From Clostridium sporogenes (GTDB taxonomy: Bacteria; Bacillota; Clostridia; Clostridiales; Clostridiaceae): a DNA stretch of 64,000 nt. The notes beneath the pieces were generated by a model, which saw nothing but the letters and a program-made list of their open reading frames with translations, made no database searches and had not been told where the DNA came from. Positions 26,484 through 43,122 of the stretch are shown piece after piece; within the stretch, counting starts at the first letter, position 1, and the number at the start of each line of letters is the position of its first letter. The translations under genes and the position numbers were made by a program. The DNA lies in contig NZ_CP011663.1 in assembly GCF_001020205.1 (NCBI RefSeq), forward strand, positions 3,968,001-4,032,000, in the 5' to 3' direction.

Positions 26484-26939
26484 TTAAATTATAACCATAA
26501 TTATATTTTTTAGTATATTAGCCCTTAACATATTTTTACTTGTATCAATATTTCCAAACACTCTATCATTTATAGCAATTTTCATTATAATAGCTTCTCT
26601 TTCTGTTATGATAGCCATTTCTACTAACCCATCTATGATATTTATTGCATTATCATATGTAATACTATTTCCTATTCTATCTACTATAAGCTCTTTCAAG
26701 TTTTTATTATTAGTAAATTCTATACGTCTAATTATAATGCAACCTCCACCACCTCTCTTGCTTTCTATATAATAACCCTTATCTTCTGTAAATCTAGTAG
26801 TTAAAACATAATTTATTTGAGATGGTGCACAACTAAAATAATTAGCCAATTCATTTCTTTTTATTTGTAATTCTGATTCATTATTTTCTTGAAACATTTC
26901 TTTTATAAATTCTTCTATTATATCAGATAATCTAGCCAC
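26484..26939 (-). CDS. ctsR: Transcriptional repressor CtsR
   Basis: CtsR (151 aa) represses clp genes and its own operon until heat or protein stress. The N-terminal winged helix-turn-helix includes LSDIIEEFIKEMF and the DNA-contacting glycine wing RGGGGCIIIRR (near residue 63). The start is taken as GTG at 26939 (MARLSDII), 9 nt after AAAGGA. The ATG three codons earlier overlaps the ribosome binding site. It heads the ctsR-mcsA-mcsB-clpC operon and has a CtsR box at its promoter. Confidence 0.96.
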   Translation of the reverse strand: MARLSDIIEEFIKEMFQENNESELQIKRNELANYFSCAPSQINYVLTTRFTEDKGYYIESKRGGGGCIIIRRIEFTNNKNLKELIVDRIGNSITYDNAINIIDGLVEMAIITEREAIIMKIAINDRVFGNIDTSKNMLRANILKNIIMVII

Positions 26940-26963
26940 AAATATCATTCCTTTTCTTCTGAC

Positions 26964-26980
26964 TTTGTCTTTCTTTGACC
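26964..26980 (-). promoter_or_regulatory. CtsR operator
   Basis: Minus strand: GGTCAAA, GAA, AGACAAA. This matches the CtsR heptad direct repeat (A/G)GTCAAA-NAN-(A/G)GTCAAA with one mismatch in the second heptad. It covers the predicted start point of the ctsR transcript, directly downstream of the -10 box, so CtsR bound here would block transcription. Confidence 0.85.
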
Positions 26981-26988
26981 TTAGTAAT

Positions 26989-27017
26989 ATAATAATTTAT
27001 ATATTTTCTTTATTCAA
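26989..27017 (-). promoter_or_regulatory. Sigma-A promoter of the ctsR operon
   Basis: TTGAAT (27017-27012), a 17-nt spacer and TATTAT (26994-26989) on the minus strand. It is positioned so that the CtsR box lies at about +1 to +18. Confidence 0.65.
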
Positions 27018-27198
27018 TATATATATACATGTAAATAATGTCATTATACTAAATTATTATTGTTTTTCTTTATATTTCTATTAATTTTATAAATTTTTAA
27101 TTTCCTTTGATTAAAATATTACTATATGATTTGATTAGTCTTTCTCTTAATATTATTTTATTATTTTTATATCTAACTCTATGACAGAGTACAATTAT

Positions 27199-27288
27199 AG
27201 GAAAAGGATTTTTCTATTTGCTTAAGCTATAAGCTGTTACTACTAAAAACTTATTTATTTTAATGAATAAGCGGAAAAATCCTCATAA
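27199..27288 (-). terminator. Structured terminator-like element after the 27296 gene
   Basis: On the minus strand AGGATTTTTC (near 27288) and GAAAAATCCT (near 27207) enclose about 70 nt that can form two smaller hairpins (CTTATT...AATAAG; AGCTTA...TTAAGC). The outer stem is followed by TTTTCC. It lies just after the 27296 stop and before the ctsR promoter. It is probably an intrinsic terminator, but the enclosed structure is larger than usual. The remaining bases up to ctsR (27020-27198) show nothing else. Confidence 0.5.
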
Positions 27289-27295
27289 TCTAACT

Positions 27296-27526
27296 TTATC
27301 TTTTATAAGCTTCTATATAATAATTTTCTTTCAATATATCTTTTTTATTTATTTCAAAATTACTTCTCTCTAACATATTGCATATTATATCCATATTTTG
27401 TCTCTCTTCACAATTCATCTCTATTATTACTTCATCTTTTGAGTCTAATATATTTATATAGTCATTTATACTACTATAATCACTTAGTCCCATAGGCCCC
27501 TTAATATTTAAATGATAACTTGACAT
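27296..27526 (-). CDS. Hypothetical 76-aa protein
   Basis: A small acidic/neutral protein (MSSYHLNIKGPMGLSDYSS...) with an alternating strand-helix pattern, no cysteines beyond three scattered ones, no signal peptide and no membrane helix. The ATG has a good AAAAGGGGAG ribosome binding site 5 nt upstream. It is isolated between the EF-G paralogue and ctsR and has its own terminator-like element. I do not recognise the family. Confidence 0.65.
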   Translation of the reverse strand: MSSYHLNIKGPMGLSDYSSINDYINILDSKDEVIIEMNCEERQNMDIICNMLERSNFEINKKDILKENYYIEAYKR

Positions 27527-27831
27527 TAAATCTCCCCTTTTTGCTTAATGTAACATATATTTTTCTATAATATTATTTCACATAATACACATTTTATTAC
27601 TAATATTTATGTTTTATGTATAATAACTGAAATATATGGTAAAAATTAATCCTGTTATAATATATTTAATTGAATTAATTATTGGTACTGTTTCATAATA
27701 ACTTATAGATAAAATTACATTAAAATTTAATACTACAGTTATAATAATTAAAATATATTATTTATATACATACTTAGAAATGTATATAAATGAAACTAGT
27801 AAAATAGCAAAAATTTTAATAATATAATAAA
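27527..27831. other. AT-rich intergenic region
   Basis: Very AT-rich DNA between the EF-G paralogue's terminator and the 76-aa gene. A minus-strand promoter must lie here for the small gene. The only candidate I see is weak (TTTACC and TACATA near 27615-27645). No RNA gene or open frame is supported. Confidence 0.4.
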
Positions 27832-27902
27832 TAGTAAATAAAATATAGTATAAAAAATCACCTAGTTTTTAGGTGATTTTTTATACTATATTTTATTTAC
27901 TA
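27832..27902 (-). terminator. Long perfect inverted repeat / terminator after the EF-G paralogue
   Basis: A 33-bp perfect inverted repeat (27832-27864 and 27870-27902) with a 5-nt loop. The core near the loop is ATCACCTA/TAGGTGAT followed on the minus strand by a T-run. The proximal arm includes the last codons and stop of the EF-G-like gene. It is much longer than an ordinary intrinsic terminator. Confidence 0.85.
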
Positions 27903-29956
27903 GATAGTACTTTTTCAACCTCAATAGGATCTAAAATTTCATCATATCTTTCAAAACTTAAAGAAAATTCACCCATACCCTGAGTTATACTTCTTAGATC
28001 TGTGGCATAACTTATTATTTCTGCCTGTGGTACTTCTGCTATAATTTTTTCTAAATTATTAGATTCCTGCTCCATACCTAAAATTTTACCTCTTTTTCTA
28101 TTTATATCTCCTATAATATCTCCCATATATTCCTCTGATGATATCACTTCTAAACGCATTATAGGCTCTAATAAAGTTGGTTTTGCTTCCTTTATTCCCT
28201 TCTTAAATGCAATAGAGGCTGCAATCTTAAAAGCCATTTCAGATGAATCCACTGAGTGATATGAACCATCGTATATTGTAGCCTTAATTCCTATAACAGG
28301 ATATTCTGCTAGTACTCCCTTTTTCATACATTCTAAAATTCCTTCTTCTACTGCGGGAATATATTGTTTCGGAACTACCCCTCCAACTATATTATTTACA
28401 AATTCAAACTCTCCATTTTTGTTTGGTTCAAATTTTATAAATACATCTCCATATTGGCCATGTCCACCAGATTGTTTTTTATGTTTTCCTTGGACCTTAG
28501 ATATAGATTTTATAGTCTCTCTATATGGAATTTTAGGCAAATCTAACACTATTTCTGTGCCAAATTTATTTTTTACTCTGTTTGCTATTACTTCTAAATG
28601 TATATCTCCCATACCTGATATTAATGTTTCTGCATTTTCTAAATCTCTACTTATATATATTGTAGGATCTTCCTCCACTAATTTATCTAGGGCATAAAAC
28701 ATTTTATCTTCATCATTTTTTGATTTAGGTAATGCTGCCATAGTCATATTGGCTTTAGGGAAATCTATTTTTTTCAATATTATTTTTCTTTTTAAATCAC
28801 ACAAGGTATCCCCTGTAGAAGTATATTGTAATTTGCTTGCTGCTCCTATATCTCCTGAAATTACTCTATCTGTTTGAATTTGCTGCTTACCTCTTAAAAA
28901 ATATAATTTACCTACCTTCTCCTTTTTATCTTTTGTTGAATTATAAATAGAGCTTTCTTCATTTAGTACTCCACTCATTACTTTAAATAATGACAATCTA
29001 CCTATAAAAGGATCTATAATAGTTTTAAAAACTAGTGCTGAAAATGGCTCTTTTTCATTACAACTTATCTCTATATTATTTCTATTTATTCCATCTGATG
29101 CTTCTATTTTTTTTGTTTCTACTGGTGATGGAAACCATTGAACTATATCCTCTAAAATAGTTTCAATACCTATTCCCTTTATAGCCGACCCACACATTAC
29201 CGGAACTATTTCTCCCTTTGCAGTGCCTGCCATTAATCCTTCATATATATCTTTTTCACTTAATGTACCTTCACTAAAATATTTTTCTAAAAGCTTCTCA
29301 TCTGTTTCAGCTACAGCTTCTACAACTATATTTTTACATTCTTTCACTTTATCTAATAATTCATTTGGTACTTCTTTTGTCTCCACCTTATGTGTTTTTT
29401 CATTAAATACTATTGCCTTGTTAGAAATAACATTTATTACACCTTTAAAATTTTGTTCTTTTCCTATAGGGTATTGAACAGGCACTACAGATACACCATA
29501 TCTTTCTTTAAGTTTATTTAAAGTGCCTTCAAAATCCATATTTTCTTTATCTAATTTGTTTATATAAAATACTTTAGGTATTTTCTCTTTTGTTGTATAA
29601 CTCCAAGACTTTTCTGTTCCAACATGTATACTCCCTGTTGCTGACAATACTATAAAGGCAATATCAGCAGCCTTTAACCCTTGAATTTTTTCTCCTACAA
29701 AATCAAAATAACCAGGCATATCAATCAAATTAATTTTTGTGTCCTTCCATTTACAGGGTTGTATTGTGGTAGATATAGATATTTTTCGTTTTTTCTCTTC
29801 TGTATCATAATCAGATACAGTATTTCCCTCTTCTATGTTACCTAATCTATCTACCGTATTTGTAGAATACAAAATAGCTTCTACTAAAGAAGTTTTTCCT
29901 GATCCACTATGTCCAATTATGCCTATATTCCTTAGATTGGTGGTGCTATAATTCAT
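27893..29956 (-). CDS. Elongation factor G-like translational GTPase (EF-G paralogue)
   Basis: A 687-aa five-domain translational GTPase. G1 is GHSGSGKT (15-22), G4 is NKLD (133-136), and domains II to V are present. Switch II reads DMPGYFDF (79-86), so the catalytic His of EF-G (DTPGHVDF) is Tyr here. The P-loop also differs from canonical EF-G (GHIDAGKT). These features mark the EF-G-2-like family rather than the main fusA, which is usually with rpsL/rpsG. The role in translation is not settled. The gene has its own promoter (29994-30023) and terminator. Confidence 0.9.
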   Translation of the reverse strand: MNYSTTNLRNIGIIGHSGSGKTSLVEAILYSTNTVDRLGNIEEGNTVSDYDTEEKKRKISISTTIQPCKWKDTKINLIDMPGYFDFVGEKIQGLKAADIAFIVLSATGSIHVGTEKSWSYTTKEKIPKVFYINKLDKENMDFEGTLNKLKERYGVSVVPVQYPIGKEQNFKGVINVISNKAIVFNEKTHKVETKEVPNELLDKVKECKNIVVEAVAETDEKLLEKYFSEGTLSEKDIYEGLMAGTAKGEIVPVMCGSAIKGIGIETILEDIVQWFPSPVETKKIEASDGINRNNIEISCNEKEPFSALVFKTIIDPFIGRLSLFKVMSGVLNEESSIYNSTKDKKEKVGKLYFLRGKQQIQTDRVISGDIGAASKLQYTSTGDTLCDLKRKIILKKIDFPKANMTMAALPKSKNDEDKMFYALDKLVEEDPTIYISRDLENAETLISGMGDIHLEVIANRVKNKFGTEIVLDLPKIPYRETIKSISKVQGKHKKQSGGHGQYGDVFIKFEPNKNGEFEFVNNIVGGVVPKQYIPAVEEGILECMKKGVLAEYPVIGIKATIYDGSYHSVDSSEMAFKIAASIAFKKGIKEAKPTLLEPIMRLEVISSEEYMGDIIGDINRKRGKILGMEQESNNLEKIIAEVPQAEIISYATDLRSITQGMGEFSLSFERYDEILDPIEVEKVLSSK

Positions 29957-29993
29957 ACTAATTCCCCCTATCTATTTTATGGCTTAAGTATAT

Positions 29994-30023
29994 ATTCTAT
30001 TTGATAATATAAAATCCTTTCAA
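29994..30023 (-). promoter_or_regulatory. Promoter for the EF-G paralogue
   Basis: TTGAAA (30023-30018), an 18-nt spacer and TAGAAT (29999-29994) on the minus strand, with AGGGGGAATTAGT and the ATG about 40 nt further on. It lies directly after the terminator of the rRNA/tRNA-Asn unit. Confidence 0.65.
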
Positions 30024-30066
30024 AAATTACTAATTTTCTCAATAATCAGACTATACTCAAAAAATA

Positions 30067-30105
30067 AAAAGCTATTAAATATATATTACATATCTAATAG
30101 CTTTT
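30067..30105 (-). terminator. Terminator of the downstream rRNA operon and tRNA-Asn genes
   Basis: AAAAGCTATTA (30067-30077) and TAATAGCTTTT (30095-30105) pair perfectly over 11 bp. On the minus strand the stem is followed by a T-rich tail. It ends the 16S-Ile-23S-5S-Asn-Asn transcript. Confidence 0.75.
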
Positions 30106-30142
30106 ATTACAACTTTTTAATAAAATTATGCAAAAAATAAAA

Positions 30143-30217
<75 letters not shown>

Positions 30218-30244
30218 ATATTTCTTAAAAATATAAAATTTAAA

Positions 30245-30319
<75 letters not shown>

Positions 30320-30327
30320 ATATTTAT

Positions 30328-30445
30328 ATCTGGCAACGACTTACTCTTCCACAGGGCCTCCCCTGCAGTACCATCAGCGCTTTGAAGCTTAACCTTCGTG
30401 TTCGGCATGGGAACGGGTGTTACCTTCAAGCCATAATCACCAGAT
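30328..30445 (-). rRNA. 5S ribosomal RNA, copy 1
   Basis: About 118 nt on the minus strand. The ends ATCTGGTGATTATGGC and GTCGTTGCCAGAT pair as the terminal 5S helix. The internal segment with GGAACACCCG-type loop A/B sequence is as expected for clostridia. It follows 23S by about 90 nt. The second copy at 35613 looks identical. Confidence 0.96.
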
Positions 30446-30507
30446 ATTTAACATTATAATTGCTTTTTTGCAATTTGTCAATAGAGATTTAACAATTTTT
30501 ATTGTTT

Positions 30508-30529
30508 CTCTCAAAATTACACAGTGAAT
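30508..30529 (-). other. 3' strand of the 23S processing stem, copy 1
   Basis: In the transcript ATTCACTGTGTAATTTTGAG here pairs with TTGAAAATTGCACAGTGAAT at 33566-33545, closing 23S in a long helix of the kind cut by RNase III. The other operon keeps the same pair (about 35794-35815 with 38771-38792). Confidence 0.8.
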
Positions 30530-30535
30530 TTTATT

Positions 30536-33437
<2,902 letters not shown>

Positions 33438-33544
33438 TATTAAGAATTCTTTAAATCTAAGATTTATTAGAATCCTATACTCCTCAGCTTTGCTGAGTGA
33501 GTTTCATTTTAATTACAAAGGATTTTATACCTTTAGCTTTACTT

Positions 33545-33566
33545 ATTCACTGTGCAATTTTCAAAG
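33545..33566 (-). other. 5' strand of the 23S processing stem, copy 1
   Basis: Pairs with 30508-30529 around 23S rRNA. It lies between tRNA-Ile and the 23S 5' end in the spacer. Confidence 0.75.
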
Positions 33567-33570
33567 AACA

Positions 33571-33647
<77 letters not shown>

Positions 33648-33667
33648 TTATGAGAAAAACCTTTATG

Positions 33668-33692
33668 GTCTCTCAAAATTAAACAGAGAATT
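33668..33692 (-). other. 3' strand of the 16S processing stem, copy 1
   Basis: AATTCTCTGTTTAATTTTGA and flanking bases here pair almost perfectly with 35347-35323 upstream of 16S. Together they form the RNase III stem. The second operon has the same pair at 38881-38905 and 40536-40560. Confidence 0.8.
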
Positions 33693-33722
33693 CAGCCTTT
33701 AGAAAGAATTTTCTTCTTTCTA

Positions 33723-35243
<1,521 letters not shown>

Positions 35244-35322
35244 TAAAGTTTAATCTCTTCTCAAATTCATTGACAAGGTTTATTACCTTATCTTACTGGC
35301 TGTTACAAGAATGTTTCTTGTT

Positions 35323-35347
35323 AATTCTCTGTTTAATTTTCAAAGAC
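35323..35347 (-). other. 5' strand of the 16S processing stem, copy 1
   Basis: In the transcript GTCTTTGAAAATTAAACAGA and flanking bases pair with 33692-33668. It lies about 80 nt before the 16S 5' end. Confidence 0.8.
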
Positions 35348-35365
35348 CAATTTTACGACTTCATT

Positions 35366-35394
35366 AGAATATCATTTATAATCTTAAAAGTCAA
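35366..35394 (-). promoter_or_regulatory. Promoter of rRNA operon copy 1
   Basis: TTGACT (35394-35389), a 17-nt spacer and TATTCT (35371-35366) on the minus strand, just upstream of the 16S leader and downstream of the other operon's terminator. The downstream rRNA operon can thus be transcribed on its own. Confidence 0.7.
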
Positions 35395-35424
35395 CATAAT
35401 TTTTTAGTTTATTAGTAATAAAAA

Positions 35425-35446
35425 AACAGGCCGTTAAGGACTGTTT
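35425..35446 (-). terminator. Terminator of rRNA operon copy 2
   Basis: AAACAG/CTGTTT with an inner CC/GG pair forms a stem (35425-35446) followed on the minus strand by TTTTTTT-rich DNA. It follows tRNA-Ala, the last gene of this operon. Confidence 0.7.
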
Positions 35447-35449
35447 AAA

Positions 35450-35525
35450 TGGTGGAGATAAGGAGATTCGAACTCCTGACCCCCTGCTTGCAAGGCAGGT
35501 GCTCTCCCAACTGAGCTATACCCCC
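35450..35525 (-). tRNA. tRNA-Ala (UGC)
   Basis: A cloverleaf on the minus strand: acceptor GGGGGTA/TATCTCC with two wobbles, D-arm GCTC...GAGC, anticodon stem CCTGC/GCAGG around CTTGCAA (anticodon TGC), T-loop TTCGAAT, CCA encoded. It is distal to 5S in rRNA operon copy 2. Confidence 0.96.
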
Positions 35526-35528
35526 AAA

Positions 35529-35605
35529 TGGTGGACCTTCAGGGACTCGAACCCCGGACCTACCGGTTATGAGCCGGTTGCTCTAACCAACTGAGCTAAA
35601 GATCC
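35529..35605 (-). tRNA. tRNA with CAU anticodon, probably tRNA-Ile2 (lysidine type)
   Basis: A cloverleaf on the minus strand: acceptor GGATCTT/AAGGTCC, D-arm GCTC...GAGC, anticodon stem ACCGG/CCGGT around CTCATAA (anticodon CAT), T-loop TTCGAGT, CCA encoded. The G1-C72 pair excludes the initiator. It differs strongly from the two elongator tRNA-Met genes at 58313 and 58730 and is close, from memory, to the B. subtilis minor isoleucine tRNA (GGACCTTTAGCTCAG... pattern). TilS, which makes the needed lysidine, is encoded at 54052. tRNA-Met remains possible. Confidence 0.75.
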
Positions 35606-35612
35606 ATATTAC

Positions 35613-35730
35613 ATCTGGCAACGACTTACTCTTCCACAGGGCCTCCCCTGCAGTACCATCAGCGCTTTGAAGCTTAACCTTCGTGTTCGGCATGGGAACG
35701 GGTGTTACCTTCAAGCCATAATCACCAGAT
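35613..35730 (-). rRNA. 5S ribosomal RNA, copy 2
   Basis: About 118 nt on the minus strand, apparently identical to copy 1 (30328). It is followed by the CAU tRNA and tRNA-Ala. Confidence 0.96.
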
Positions 35731-35821
35731 ATCTAACATTTTAATTGCTTTTTTGCAATTTGTCAATAGAGATTTAACAATTTTTTATTGTTTCTCTCAA
35801 AATTACACAGTGAATTTTATT

Positions 35822-40456
<4,635 letters not shown>

Positions 40457-40583
40457 TAAAGTTTAATCTCTTCTCAAATTCATTGACAAGGTTTATTACC
40501 TTATCTTACTGGCTGTTACAAGAATGTTTCTTGTTAATTCTCTGTTTAATTTTCAAAGACCACATCGCCTCAGCGACTTTTAT

Positions 40584-40612
40584 ATCTTATCAAATTTGTT
40601 GTTCTTTGTCAA
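40584..40612 (-). promoter_or_regulatory. Promoter of rRNA operon copy 2
   Basis: TTGACA (40612-40607), a 17-nt spacer and TAAGAT (40589-40584) on the minus strand. A leader of about 120 nt runs to 16S and contains the processing-stem strand at 40536-40560. From 40613 to 40850 I see only AT-rich DNA with no other feature I can support. Confidence 0.8.
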
Positions 40613-40852
40613 GAACTTTTTTCAAATTTGTTTTTGAAAGTTTTTGTTACTTTCGTGTCCTTCAAACCGTTGTCTTAAGGACGAGATTTATTCTATCACA
40701 TTTCTTACTGTCTTCTTCTTGTAAAAATGTAATTTTCATAAATTAAATTTGTTATTCTACATTTTTTTATAATTTTTAGCTTTTTTCGTGTATTGATACA
40801 CCAGGACAGGTTAATACCTAATATTTCTTTTATTGCTTACCAAACCATAAAC

Positions 40853-40896
40853 AAAGATCCTATTAACCTTAAAATCTAAACGTTAATAGAATCTTT
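40853..40896 (-). terminator. Terminator after murD
   Basis: AAAGATCCTATTAAC (40853-40867) and GTTAATAGAATCTTT (40882-40896) form a 15-bp stem with one mismatch. On the minus strand it ends with TCTTTGTTTATGG. It separates murD from the rRNA promoter. Confidence 0.7.
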
Positions 40897-40907
40897 ATTA
40901 CATATAT

Positions 40908-42284
40908 TTATAGACTATTTACCATATTTCTAAATTCATTTCCTCTTATTTCAAAGTTAGGATACATATCAAAGCTAGCACAAGCTGGTGATAAAGTTAT
41001 TATATCTCCTTTTTCTGATATATCATCAGCTACTTTTACAGCTTCCTCCATACTATTTACCATAACTATTTCTATCTTACACTTTTTATCTAAAATTACT
41101 TTTTCAAAAGCTGATTTTATTTTGCTTTTAGTATCTCCCATTAATATCAAAGTTTTAATTTTATCATATCCTTCCTCTGCTAGAGGTTCAAAAGGTATCT
41201 TTTTATCATATCCACCAGCTATTAATATTACAGGTTTTTCAAAAGCATTCAATCCTGCTAAAGTTCTACTAGGACTTGATGCTATTGAATCATTATAATA
41301 TTTAACACCATTAACTTCTCTTATAAATTCACATCTATGTTCTACACCTGAAAAATTTGTAGCTACATATTTCATACTATCTATTGATACATACTTATTT
41401 ACCATACAAAAGGCAGCTAGTAAATTAGCTATATTGTGCCTGCCTTTAAGTTTTATATCTTTAGAATCACAAACTTCTTTTCCTAGTATAGTAAGCTTAT
41501 TATTTGATAAACAAGCTCCATCATATACTTTTTCTACAAGACTAAACTTTAAAATATTTCCTAAAGCTTCTTTCTCCATTCTATTAGTTAATTCATCATC
41601 TTTGTTCAATACTAGTAAATCATTATTTTCTTGATATTTAAATATATTTTTTTTAGCCTCTACATACTCCTCAAAATCTTTATGCACATCTAAATGATTA
41701 GGACTTAAATTAGTTATTAAAGAAATCTCTGGTGATACATCCATTGTCATAAGCTGAAAACTTGATAGTTCTAATACAACCATATGATCTTCCTTCATTT
41801 CTTCAATATTGGCAAATAAAGGTGTCCCTATATTTCCTCCTACCCAAGTTTTATAGCCTTCTTTTTTTAACATTTCATAAACTAATGTTGTAGTGGTTGT
41901 TTTACCATCACTTCCTGTTACACCAAAAATCTTAGCTGGACAATATTTTATAAATTCTTCCATCTCTGATGTGATATAAGCTCCCGCTTCTTTTGCCTTA
42001 ACAAATTCTGATCTATCTATTCTCATAGATGGAGTTTTAAAAATAACATCATATCCATCTAATTTATCTAAATAATTTTCACCTAATACTAAATCTACAC
42101 CCATCTCTTCTAATTCAGCACTTATACTGCCTAATTTTTCTCTATATTTTTTGTCAAAAGCAGTTACTTTTGCTCCTAACTTAACTAAAAATTTTATTAA
42201 AGGTCTATTGCTTACCCCTATACCTACCACTGCTACTTTTTTATATTTAATAAAATCCTTAAACTCAGAAAAATTGCTTTTCAT
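40908..42284 (-). CDS. murD: UDP-N-acetylmuramoyl-L-alanine--D-glutamate ligase
   Basis: MurD (458 aa) adds D-glutamate to the peptidoglycan precursor in the cytoplasm. It has an N-terminal Rossmann-like UDP domain (VAVVGIGVSNRPLIKFL), the ATP loop GVTGSDGKTTTT (near 117), and the Mur ligase segments LSPNHLDVH and CEFIREVNGVKYYNDSIASSP. It stands alone here, away from a mur/fts cluster, which is seen in other clostridia. The ATG follows TTTGGAGGTTTATAA. Confidence 0.97.
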   Translation of the reverse strand: MKSNFSEFKDFIKYKKVAVVGIGVSNRPLIKFLVKLGAKVTAFDKKYREKLGSISAELEEMGVDLVLGENYLDKLDGYDVIFKTPSMRIDRSEFVKAKEAGAYITSEMEEFIKYCPAKIFGVTGSDGKTTTTTLVYEMLKKEGYKTWVGGNIGTPLFANIEEMKEDHMVVLELSSFQLMTMDVSPEISLITNLSPNHLDVHKDFEEYVEAKKNIFKYQENNDLLVLNKDDELTNRMEKEALGNILKFSLVEKVYDGACLSNNKLTILGKEVCDSKDIKLKGRHNIANLLAAFCMVNKYVSIDSMKYVATNFSGVEHRCEFIREVNGVKYYNDSIASSPSRTLAGLNAFEKPVILIAGGYDKKIPFEPLAEEGYDKIKTLILMGDTKSKIKSAFEKVILDKKCKIEIVMVNSMEEAVKVADDISEKGDIITLSPACASFDMYPNFEIRGNEFRNMVNSL

Positions 42285-42428
42285 TTATAAACCTCCAAAC
42301 AAAGTATTAATCCACCTAATATTATATCACTTTAATTTATTTATAAAACATTTTAAATACTTTTATATTGTAATTATTATAAATAAAAAACATATTATTT
42401 TATAGAAAGAATTTTATTAGGAGTTATT

Positions 42429-42710
42429 ATGTCATTGCTAATATCTATTTTAACAATACCATTAATATATATTTCAATATCAGAAATAAAAGACAAAGAA
42501 AAATTTTATAAATTGAAACTTATACTTTTATGGTTTTTATGTCACATTTATATAACTATAAATAAATTTTTTATCCTTCCTATTGGAATTTTTATCTCTT
42601 TTTATATAGTAATGAGGACAAAAAAAAATTTAAAGTCTAAATTTATATCTTTTCTTATAGGTATATTTAGTTTTTTATTAAGTATGTTATGTTATCAAAT
42701 AAAATCATAG
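42429..42710 (+). CDS. Small membrane protein, unknown function
   Basis: A 93-aa hydrophobic protein (MSLLISILTIPLIYISIS...) with about three membrane segments: residues 1-18, 30-62 (possibly two passes) and 72-89. A short basic loop RTKKNLKSK lies between the last two. The ATG follows TAGGAG at 5 nt. It is divergent from murD and upstream of the candidate small RNA. I do not recognise the family. Confidence 0.65.
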   Translation: MSLLISILTIPLIYISISEIKDKEKFYKLKLILLWFLCHIYITINKFFILPIGIFISFYIVMRTKKNLKSKFISFLIGIFSFLLSMLCYQIKS

Positions 42711-42779
42711 AGATTATTTTTAATATTCGACAGTAAATTTTTCCCATATAAATTTTTTAATATTTTTTATCATATTATG

Positions 42780-42808
42780 TTGAAAAACATCATTATATCT
42801 GTTATAAT
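42780..42808 (+). promoter_or_regulatory. Sigma-A promoter for the candidate small RNA
   Basis: TTGAAA (42780-42785), a 17-nt spacer and TATAAT (42803-42808). No coding frame with a ribosome binding site follows. The predicted start is A42814. Confidence 0.8.
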
Positions 42809-42813
42809 ATTCT

Positions 42814-42927
42814 ACGTGCCGTAAGAATCTAATATAATTCCCCAAGTTTTATTTAAACATATAACATATCCCCATGATTAAACCCTATTTCATTCTATCA
42901 GGTGATTCGGATTCACCTGATTTTTTT
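42814..42927 (+). ncRNA. Candidate small RNA with C-rich motifs and its own terminator
   Basis: The stretch begins at a near-consensus promoter and ends in a textbook terminator: TCAGGTGA (42898-42905), a short loop, TCACCTGA (42913-42920), then TTTTTTT. The body of about 85 nt is AT-rich and little structured but holds three C-runs: CCCC at 42840-42843, CCCC at 42870-42873 and CCC at 42883-42885. C-rich single-stranded motifs that pair with Shine-Dalgarno sequences are typical of regulatory RNAs in Firmicutes (RsaE/RoxS type). A trans-acting role is inferred. I cannot match it to a named family. Confidence 0.65.
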
Positions 42928-43013
42928 GCTTGTATATGAAAACGTTTATATATTATTTATTAAAAGTATAAAAAAATTTATATATATTTTTAATGAATAA
43001 TTATAATTAAATT

Positions 43014-43056
43014 AAAGCTATGAATTATATAATATTATTCTATAATTCATAGCTTT
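43014..43056. terminator. Terminator after glyS (bidirectional form)
   Basis: AAAGCTATGAATTATA (43014-43029) and TATAATTCATAGCTTT (43041-43056) pair perfectly over 16 bp. T-rich tails exist on both strands. It ends glyS and may back up the plus-strand small RNA terminator. Confidence 0.75.
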
Positions 43057-43122
43057 TTAATTTAAATATAAAATTTATATATTATTAAATTTTATAAGAT
43101 TATATTATTACTAAGATTTATT

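Noticed and set aside
42874..42939. A 19-codon open frame (MIKPYFILSG...) running through the candidate small RNA terminator
   Set aside because: No Shine-Dalgarno precedes its ATG (the upstream bases are CCCC), and it reads through the terminator hairpin. A non-coding RNA explains the stretch better.
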